DNA of 64,000 nucleotides, taken from contig NZ_LMEO01000050.1 of the NCBI RefSeq assembly GCF_001426375.1, positions 340,100-404,099 of the forward strand. Reading direction: 5' to 3'. Positions 58,578 to 64,000 of the stretch are shown here, piece by piece. The notes below the pieces were generated by a model. The model saw only the letters and a program-made list of their open reading frames with translations. It had not been told where the DNA came from and did no database searches. Both the position numbers and the translations under genes were made by a program. The stretch comes from Paenibacillus sp. Root444D2 (GTDB taxonomy: Bacteria; Bacillota; Bacilli; Paenibacillales; NBRC-103111). Every line of letters starts with the position of its first letter. The first letter of the stretch is position 1.

Positions 58578-59378
58578 TTACATGGCGTCCAGTATGATAC
58601 CAGCCGTTTCCTCAATAGCTTTTTCTGTGACATCGATCACGGTACATCCAAGCTGCTTATACAAGCCGAATGCATACTCCAGCTCTTCCGCCACTCTTTC
58701 TAATGCCGAATATTTAGCGCCAAATGGCAGCCCAACTGCTTTCAGCCGTTCCGTACGGATCTTCACAAGCTGCTCAGCGCTCATCGTCAATCCGATCATT
58801 TTGCTTTTGTTAAGCGTAAACAACCCTTGAGGCGGCTTTACTTCCGGCACCAAAGGATAGTTGGCTACTTTGTATCCTTTATGCGCCAAATAAATACTTA
58901 GCGGTGTTTTCGACGTCCTTGAAACGCCCAACAAAACAATATGAGCTTGTTTTAGAGCGCTTGTGTCTTTTCCGTCATCGCTTTTGACAGCAAATTCGAT
59001 CGCTTCGACGCGCTTATAATAATCTTCATCCATTTGGTGCAGCAACCCTGCTTTCCTTTTGGGAGAATCATTAAACGTATCAATGAAAGCTTGCATGACA
59101 GGACCTAGGACATCAATGCTAGTCACGTTTAGGCGAATCGCTTCTTGACGCATCATCTCTCTTAATTCCGGAAGAACGAGCGTATAAACAACAAAACTGC
59201 CAAGTCGCGAAGCTTCCTCCATCATACTTCGGATTTCTTCCTCCGTACGCATAGTTCCAAAACGCCTTACATGAACTTGACTGGCGTTAAACTGACGAAT
59301 TGTCGCTTGAACAACCGTGTTTGCCGTTTCCCCAACCGAATCTGAGCAAACGAATATCGTATGGACTTTCTCCTCCAC
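58578..59378 (-). CDS. yqfL: Pyruvate phosphate dikinase regulatory protein (DUF299)
   Basis: The 266-residue bifunctional kinase/phosphorylase modifies the active-site Thr of pyruvate phosphate dikinase using ADP and reverses it with phosphate. The family N-terminus IFVCSDSVGETANTVVQATI and a P-loop, LLGVSRTSKTPLSIYLA (about 152-168), are seen, followed by GYKVANYPLVPEVKPPQGLF and LTMSAEQLVKIRTERL. The Thr in the target's TSHA motif is present in the nearby ppdK. It follows ccpN by 13 bases; B. subtilis has the same ccpN-yqfL order. The start at 59378 is compact and plausible. Confidence 0.93.
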   Translation of the reverse strand: MEEKVHTIFVCSDSVGETANTVVQATIRQFNASQVHVRRFGTMRTEEEIRSMMEEASRLGSFVVYTLVLPELREMMRQEAIRLNVTSIDVLGPVMQAFIDTFNDSPKRKAGLLHQMDEDYYKRVEAIEFAVKSDDGKDTSALKQAHIVLLGVSRTSKTPLSIYLAHKGYKVANYPLVPEVKPPQGLFTLNKSKMIGLTMSAEQLVKIRTERLKAVGLPFGAKYSALERVAEELEYAFGLYKQLGCTVIDVTEKAIEETAGIILDAM

Positions 59379-59391
59379 CCGTGAATACCTC

Positions 59392-60000
59392 CTAATTCGC
59401 AGCTAGTTCCAACATTAATTTGGTCATGGTTGTTTTCGTTATTCGTCCAATAACGCCATACTGGTCTTGTTCAGAGTCCAAACTCACAACGGGCAGACTG
59501 TCAACTTGATGATGAATCATTTTGCGCGCCGCATCAATGACGTGGTCCTCCGGACTTACGGTAACGATATTCGGGTGTCTCGTCATCACAAGACTTATCG
59601 GCATGGAAGGAGCACCCGCATTGCCTAACGTTACTTTTAACAAATCTTTTCTAGATACAATACCAACTAATGCCCGATTACCGCTCACAATCATCAGAGT
59701 ACCCACATTCTCAAGAAACAGTGAGACGACGGCATCATTCACCGTAGCTGTTTCTTGAAGAACGACAGGTAAACCCATAACATCTTTAACATAAATGCCA
59801 TCAAGTTTTTTGTATGATGATTCTTCACGCTCCAGCGTTTTACCGAGAAAATAACCAACCTTTGGCTTCGCATCCAAATAACCTAGCATAACAAGCAGGG
59901 CAAGGTCGGAACGAATGGTAGGACGGGCGATTCCGAGCATTTCTGCTAAGTTTTCTCCGGTAATCGGAGCATGTTTTTTTACACGTTCAATGATTTCCAT
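59392..60000 (-). CDS. ccpN: CcpN-type repressor of gluconeogenic genes
   Basis: The 202-residue protein from the ATG at 60000 has a winged helix (ITGENLAEMLGIARPTIRSD) and two CBS domains (YVKDVMGLPVVLQETATVND; VMTRHPNIVTVSPEDHVIDA). B. subtilis CcpN has this layout and represses gapB and pckA during glycolysis. The conserved N-terminal residues IELTSRQ are encoded upstream of this ATG, and no ATG, GTG or TTG precedes them in frame: the frame reaches ATA at 60021, seven bases after GGGGAGGG. The real start may be that ATA or another non-standard codon. It is next to ppdK, gapB and yqfL, consistent with local control. Confidence 0.85.
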   Translation of the reverse strand: MEIIERVKKHAPITGENLAEMLGIARPTIRSDLALLVMLGYLDAKPKVGYFLGKTLEREESSYKKLDGIYVKDVMGLPVVLQETATVNDAVVSLFLENVGTLMIVSGNRALVGIVSRKDLLKVTLGNAGAPSMPISLVMTRHPNIVTVSPEDHVIDAARKMIHHQVDSLPVVSLDSEQDQYGVIGRITKTTMTKLMLELAAN

Positions 60001-60080
60001 TTGACGGGATGTAAGTTCTATCGCATTTCCCTCCCCGAACTTTCATGTTCATCCCTATTTTAACCGATTTTCTCGCGTTA

Positions 60081-62762
60081 TCATATGGCTTGAGGGACCT
60101 TTTGTTCACCGATAACACCATGCAAGATGAACGCTTGTGCCGCAGCTATTCGAGCCAAAGGAATTCGGTAAGGAGAACAGCTAACATAATCCAATCCGGT
60201 CAAGTGGCAAAAGAAAATCGACTCTTTATCTCCGCCATGCTCCCCGCATATGCCCGTTTTGAGGGACGGCTTAACGAGCCTGCCCGCATTCACGGCCAAA
60301 TCAATCAATTGTCCGACTCCTTCTGTGTCAAGCACTTGAAACGGATTATGCGGAAGAAGCTTCTGATCAACATAGTGGGTTAGAAATTTACCCTCCGCAT
60401 CGTCACGGCTATAACCATACGTCATTTGCGTCAAATCATTGGTGCCAAAAGAGAAGAAATCGGCATATGCCACAATTTGGCGCGCAGTTAGAGCCGCTCG
60501 TGGAACCTCGATCATGGTCCCTACTTTGTACGGACAATCCCGAAGTTTGTCTTTCCCAAGCACCTGTTCCGCAACAAAATCAACAAGCTCTCGCAAAATT
60601 TTCAGTTCATTGGCATGGCCTACAAGCGGAATCATGATTTCGGGAAGAACTCGGATGCCTCTGTCGATACAGCCTGAAGCTGCCCGGAAGATAGCCTCTA
60701 TCTGCATATCATAAATTTCCGGATATACAATTCCCAATCTGCAGCCCCGCTGTCCGAGCATAGGGTTAGCCTCATGGAGACCCTGCACTTTGCGGAGAAG
60801 GTGAGCGATCTCTTCTCTTTCTAAGTCTGAGACACTTTTATTGTAAGTCAGCTCCGTATATCTTTTTTGCAGATCTTCAAGGTTGGGTAAAAACTCATGC
60901 AAAGGTGGATCCAGCAACCGAATCGTTACCGGAAGGCCATCCATTTCCTCGAACATGCCTTCAAAATCTGACTGCTGCATGGGAAGCAGCTGTGAAAGAG
61001 CCTGCAAGCGATCTTCTTTATCATCAGCCAAAATCATTCGTTGAACAACAGGCAGACGAGTTGACGAGAAAAACATATGCTCTGTTCGGCATAAACCAAT
61101 CCCTTCGGCTCCTAATTGTCTCGCAATTTTCGCATCTTCCGGATTGTCTGCATTCGCGTATACCTTCAGCGTACGAATCTCATCCGCCCACTTCAACATG
61201 ACGAGAAGCTCATCCGTCATCCTGGCTTCTCGCAATGGCATAGCCCCGACAATTACGCGTCCGGTTGCACCGTCGAGCGTAATCCAATCGCCTTCTTCTA
61301 CGACTCTGCTTCCCGCCAACATCCGCTTCTCATCAAGCACAATTCGCACTTCTTCGCAGCCGCATACGCATGGTTTGCCCATTCCCCTTGCCACAACAGC
61401 GGCATGGCTCGTCATTCCTCCGCGGCTCGTGAGCACTCCTTCCGATGCGATCACGCCATGAATATCTTCGGGTGTTGTTTCGTTTCTTGCTAGAATAACT
61501 GTCTTGCCGGCGCGGTTCCATTCTGCAGCCGTGTCTGCGTCAAACACAAGCTGTCCAACCGCAGCGCCTGGCGAAGCAGGAAGTCCTTTGGCCAACACAT
61601 CCTTTACAGCCTCTTCATCAATACCTCTGTGCAGCAGCTGATCAAGATGCGACACTTCGATGCGCTCAACGGCTTCCTGCTTAGTCAATAAACCTTCTTG
61701 GACCAAATCGACAGCAATCTTGAGCGCAGCTTGGGCGTTTCGTTTCCCGTTTCGCGTTTGTAGCAGGTAAAGTTTATTATTTTCAACCGTAAACTCGATG
61801 TCCTGCATATCTTTGTAATGCTTCTCTAACTGCTTGGATGCCGTGAACAGCTGCTCATAAATCTGAGGCATTTCGTTTTTCAGCGCGGCAATCGCCAGCG
61901 GTGTTCTGATACCTGCAACCACATCTTCCCCTTGTGCATTAATCAGGTATTCACCAAAAAATGTATTCTCACCCGTGGATGGATTTCTCGTAAAGACAAC
62001 ACCTGTACCGCAGCTGCTGCCCATATTGCCAAATACCATGCTCTGAATGTTAACAGCTGTCCCCTGTTCATCTGGAATCCGATTTATTTTGCGGTAAATC
62101 TGGGCTCTTTGATTGTTCCATGACTTGAATACAGCCTCAACGGCTAATCGCAACTGCTCATAGACATGCTGAGGAAAAGCTTGACCTGTTTTTGAAATAA
62201 TACACTTTTTGTAATCTTCGATAAGACCCTTCCAACCGTCAGCTGTAACATCCTGATCTTGTTGGACGCCTTCTTTCTCTTTCAAACGGTGCAGCAGCTG
62301 CTCGAAATGATAGCCTTCAATGCCAAGCACCACGTTTCCAAACATCTGCATCAAACGACGGTAGCAATCATAAGCGAACTTTTCATTGTTCGTAAGAGCA
62401 GCCAACCCTTGAACCGTTACGTCGTTGAGACCGAGATTCAAAATGGTATCCATCATACCCGGCATCGAAGAGACAGAACCGGACCGCACGGAAACAAGAA
62501 GTGGATTGTTCGCATCCCCGAACGTTTGTCCCTTCTGTTTCTCTAACTGCTTAAGAGCTGCTGCAATTTGTTCAAGCAGTTCCTCTGAGATCCGATTGCC
62601 AACCTTAAAAAAAGCTAAGCAGGCCTCAGTAGTAATGGTGAAACCCGGTGGTACGGGAAGGCCGGCTCTTGTCATCTCAGCGAGATTAGCCCCCTTTCCT
62701 CCCAGTAAAGCTTTCATTGAAGCATTTCCCTCCTGAAAGGGTACCACTTGTTTCTGAGTCAT
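60081..62762 (-). CDS. ppdK: Pyruvate, phosphate dikinase
   Basis: The 893-residue enzyme interconverts pyruvate, ATP and phosphate with PEP, AMP and pyrophosphate. The N-terminal ATP-grasp domain (GGKGANLAEMTRAGLPVPPGF; RSGSVSSMPGMMDTILNLGL) is followed by the swivelling phosphohistidine domain (GGMTSHAAVVARGMGKPCV, with catalytic His and regulatory Thr) and the PEP/pyruvate barrel (GLCRTEHMF; MIEVPRAALTARQI; FFSFGTNDLTQM; GICGEHGGD). All key residues are present. AAGGAGGCTAACAAATA precedes the ATG, which overlaps the stop of the SR1P-like gene (TAATG), so the two are translationally coupled. It probably supplies PEP for gluconeogenesis. Confidence 0.95.
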   Translation of the reverse strand: MTQKQVVPFQEGNASMKALLGGKGANLAEMTRAGLPVPPGFTITTEACLAFFKVGNRISEELLEQIAAALKQLEKQKGQTFGDANNPLLVSVRSGSVSSMPGMMDTILNLGLNDVTVQGLAALTNNEKFAYDCYRRLMQMFGNVVLGIEGYHFEQLLHRLKEKEGVQQDQDVTADGWKGLIEDYKKCIISKTGQAFPQHVYEQLRLAVEAVFKSWNNQRAQIYRKINRIPDEQGTAVNIQSMVFGNMGSSCGTGVVFTRNPSTGENTFFGEYLINAQGEDVVAGIRTPLAIAALKNEMPQIYEQLFTASKQLEKHYKDMQDIEFTVENNKLYLLQTRNGKRNAQAALKIAVDLVQEGLLTKQEAVERIEVSHLDQLLHRGIDEEAVKDVLAKGLPASPGAAVGQLVFDADTAAEWNRAGKTVILARNETTPEDIHGVIASEGVLTSRGGMTSHAAVVARGMGKPCVCGCEEVRIVLDEKRMLAGSRVVEEGDWITLDGATGRVIVGAMPLREARMTDELLVMLKWADEIRTLKVYANADNPEDAKIARQLGAEGIGLCRTEHMFFSSTRLPVVQRMILADDKEDRLQALSQLLPMQQSDFEGMFEEMDGLPVTIRLLDPPLHEFLPNLEDLQKRYTELTYNKSVSDLEREEIAHLLRKVQGLHEANPMLGQRGCRLGIVYPEIYDMQIEAIFRAASGCIDRGIRVLPEIMIPLVGHANELKILRELVDFVAEQVLGKDKLRDCPYKVGTMIEVPRAALTARQIVAYADFFSFGTNDLTQMTYGYSRDDAEGKFLTHYVDQKLLPHNPFQVLDTEGVGQLIDLAVNAGRLVKPSLKTGICGEHGGDKESIFFCHLTGLDYVSCSPYRIPLARIAAAQAFILHGVIGEQKVPQAI

Positions 62763-62938
62763 TATTTGTTAGCCTCCTTATTTTTATCGATACATAGGGT
62801 TGAATTGCACAAACTATAGAATTTTTTATATCCGTCCGTAGGTAACGTTGCAATCACTTCATTACATGATTTACAAATGATAACACCCAGATCATACCGA
62901 TGAATGGCCGCCAATGTTACATGGTTTGTGTTAGACAT
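62762..62938 (-). CDS. SR1P-like small peptide (GapA-binding peptide family)
   Basis: This 58-residue peptide (starts MSNTNHVTLAAIHRYDLGVI) has a core of the type 'LGVIICKSCNEVIATLPTDG' then KKFYSLC, matching the SR1P pattern GTIVCQ.C...ID....KV.VLYG.C, in which a CxxC and a later Cys probably bind zinc. The hydrophilic N-terminal 16 residues are extra compared with B. subtilis SR1P. SR1P binds the glycolytic GapA and links it to RNase J1 in B. subtilis. Here the gene sits between gapB and ppdK: it overlaps the gapB stop by 22 bases and its stop overlaps the ppdK start by one base. AAGGGGGAAACGA precedes the ATG. It is below usual ORF cut-offs. The family call is from memory of the pattern. 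Confidence 0.72.
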   Translation of the reverse strand: MSNTNHVTLAAIHRYDLGVIICKSCNEVIATLPTDGYKKFYSLCNSTLCIDKNKEANK

Positions 62939-63966
62939 TTCGTTTCCCCCTTTAGTTGTGTGCTTTCAGCACGTGACATATGAGCTACTAAATCAATGAC
63001 TCGGTTTGTGTAACCCCATTCGTTGTCATACCAGGCCAGCAGCTTGATTTGGTTTTCGTGCGTCATAATGCTAAGACCGTCTATGATGGCAGATTTCTCA
63101 TTACCTATATAATCCGCAGAAACAAGCGGCAATTCATTGTAGTCAACAAAGGTTCCTATTTGCCCTGCAATCGCTTTTTTAATGGCGAACTTCACATCAT
63201 CAACGCTAACTTTACGGCCGACCACCACTTGGAGGTCTAACAGTGAAACATCTTGTGTCGGGACGCGGACGGACACGCCTTGAATTTGGGATGCGAGATG
63301 AGGAATCACATCGATAAGTGCTTTACCCACGCCAGTCGAAGTCGGAATAATAGAATTGGTGCATGCCCTCGCACGTCGAAGATCTTTATGCGGGTTATCC
63401 ATATGATTTTGATCATTCGTAAAAGCATGAACCGTTGTCATCCAACCCTGTTTAACAGAAAAAGCTTCATCTAGGATATGTAGCACTGGTGCGATACAGT
63501 TGGTTGTACATGAAGCTGCAGATACCAAGCGATGTTGCTTAGGATCATACTTCTCTTCATTCACACCCATGACAACTGTGAGGTCCATGTTCGTCCCTGG
63601 TGCTGTAATCAAAACCTTCTTGGCTCCAGCAAATAAATGTCGTTCAGCACCATGCCGATGATTGAACTTTCCGGTTGCATCCACAACCAATTGGGCACCA
63701 TAATCCTCCCACGGCAATAAATCCGGCTCTCTTTCACAAATGACGGTAATCAGCTTTCCGTTAATCCTCATTAAGTTATCATTTAACACATCAATTTTCG
63801 CGTCCCATGTGCCATGAACGGAATCATATTTCAACAAATGGGCCAATACTTGAATGGGGCTTGTTGAGTTGATCACGTTGATTTCAAACTCCTGCTGCTT
63901 CTCGGATAATGCTTTTCTCAAAAAAAGTCTTCCGATTCTACCTGTACCACTAATTCCAACTCGCAT
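62917..63966 (-). CDS. gapB: NADP-preferring glyceraldehyde-3-phosphate dehydrogenase (GapB type)
   Basis: The 349-residue dehydrogenase has the Rossmann fold (VGISGTGRIGRLFLRKAL), the catalytic SAASCTTNCIAPVLHI motif with the active Cys, TVHAFTNDQNHMDNPHKDL and WYDNEWGY. The residue following the second strand is NSTS, lacking the Asp that selects NAD in GapA, as in GapB enzymes. GapB works in gluconeogenesis. I favour the ATG at 63966 because GGAGG lies seven bases upstream; an ATG two codons earlier overlaps that site. It heads a unit with the SR1P-like peptide and ppdK. The upstream control region lies beyond the window edge. Confidence 0.92.
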   Translation of the reverse strand: MRVGISGTGRIGRLFLRKALSEKQQEFEINVINSTSPIQVLAHLLKYDSVHGTWDAKIDVLNDNLMRINGKLITVICEREPDLLPWEDYGAQLVVDATGKFNHRHGAERHLFAGAKKVLITAPGTNMDLTVVMGVNEEKYDPKQHRLVSAASCTTNCIAPVLHILDEAFSVKQGWMTTVHAFTNDQNHMDNPHKDLRRARACTNSIIPTSTGVGKALIDVIPHLASQIQGVSVRVPTQDVSLLDLQVVVGRKVSVDDVKFAIKKAIAGQIGTFVDYNELPLVSADYIGNEKSAIIDGLSIMTHENQIKLLAWYDNEWGYTNRVIDLVAHMSRAESTQLKGETKCLTQTM

Positions 63967-64000
63967 CTCCATCCTCCAATTCGTTAAATCGTTATTTAGT

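Noticed and set aside
1..64000. tRNA or rRNA genes
   Set aside because: No cloverleaf with CCA-type end or rRNA-like segment was noticed on either strand by reading; a tRNAscan run would settle this.
1..64000. Defence island or prophage
   Set aside because: No integrase, terminase, restriction, Abi or CRISPR-Cas gene is visible; the only mobile element is the IS3 copy.

Overview
The window reads as a chromosomal segment from a low-to-moderate-GC, spore-forming Gram-positive, most likely a Paenibacillus or close relative. The evidence is several lipoprotein-type ABC binding proteins, a YesM/YesN-like two-component system next to a sugar ABC transporter, DUF3231 and DUF4183 proteins, a collagen-like spore-surface protein with a SigK-like promoter, a Spo0E-like phosphatase, strong AGGAGG ribosome sites and an FMN riboswitch. 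The species is an inference from gene content; no rRNA or other marker gene is present.

Layout. 0.2-1.6 kb: an intact IS3-family element with an A6G frameshift site, next to a dispersed intergenic repeat. 1.9-11.2 kb: a ten-gene minus-strand cluster (LacI regulator, ABC importer, two proteins of unknown function, a PHP metallohydrolase, an atypical glycerophosphodiesterase and a nitronate monooxygenase), which looks like uptake and breakdown of an unidentified, perhaps phosphodiester-type, compound. 11.4-12.5 kb: two DUF4183 spore-surface genes. 12.7-14.7 kb: an FMN-dependent azoreductase, and an EamA transporter under an FMN riboswitch (probably a flavin transporter). 14.8-24.5 kb: small membrane and hypothetical proteins, two MFS exporters, DUF3231, an AraC regulator with a GH13-like protein lacking catalytic residues, a serine hydrolase and an Lrp-type regulator. 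25-29.3 kb: a small protein, a multi-PAS hybrid histidine kinase and a metallophosphoesterase. 29.4-33 kb: an oxidoreductase and the cystine importer tcyABC. 33.3-41.2 kb: a sugar ABC transporter with its two-component system, and an MFS sugar transporter. 41.4-47.4 kb: benE, LysR, sufS, a DUF protein and a MocR-type regulator. 47.5-50.2 kb: TetR-MFS-DUF5519 with two matching operators. 50.3-53 kb: cytochrome bd-type oxidase cydAB with a 36-residue cydS-like gene, then a Spo0E-like gene. 53.3-54.2 kb: an ArsR-SRPBCC pair. 54.5-58.1 kb: sulfite reductase cysJI. 58.6-64 kb: a gluconeogenic block gapB, SR1P-like peptide, ppdK, ccpN and the PPDK regulator.

How it fits together. Sulfur acquisition recurs (tcyABC, cysJI, sufS). 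The right end is a compact gluconeogenesis switch: GapB and pyruvate phosphate dikinase run the pathway toward sugars, CcpN is the known repressor of such genes, the DUF299 protein sets PPDK activity by phosphorylation, and a short Cys-rich peptide resembling the GapA-binding peptide SR1P is translationally coupled between gapB and ppdK. Several genes too short for usual ORF cut-offs (cydS-like, spo0E-like, SR1P-like) were found by reading the gaps. Most transcription units end in clear intrinsic terminators, listed individually.
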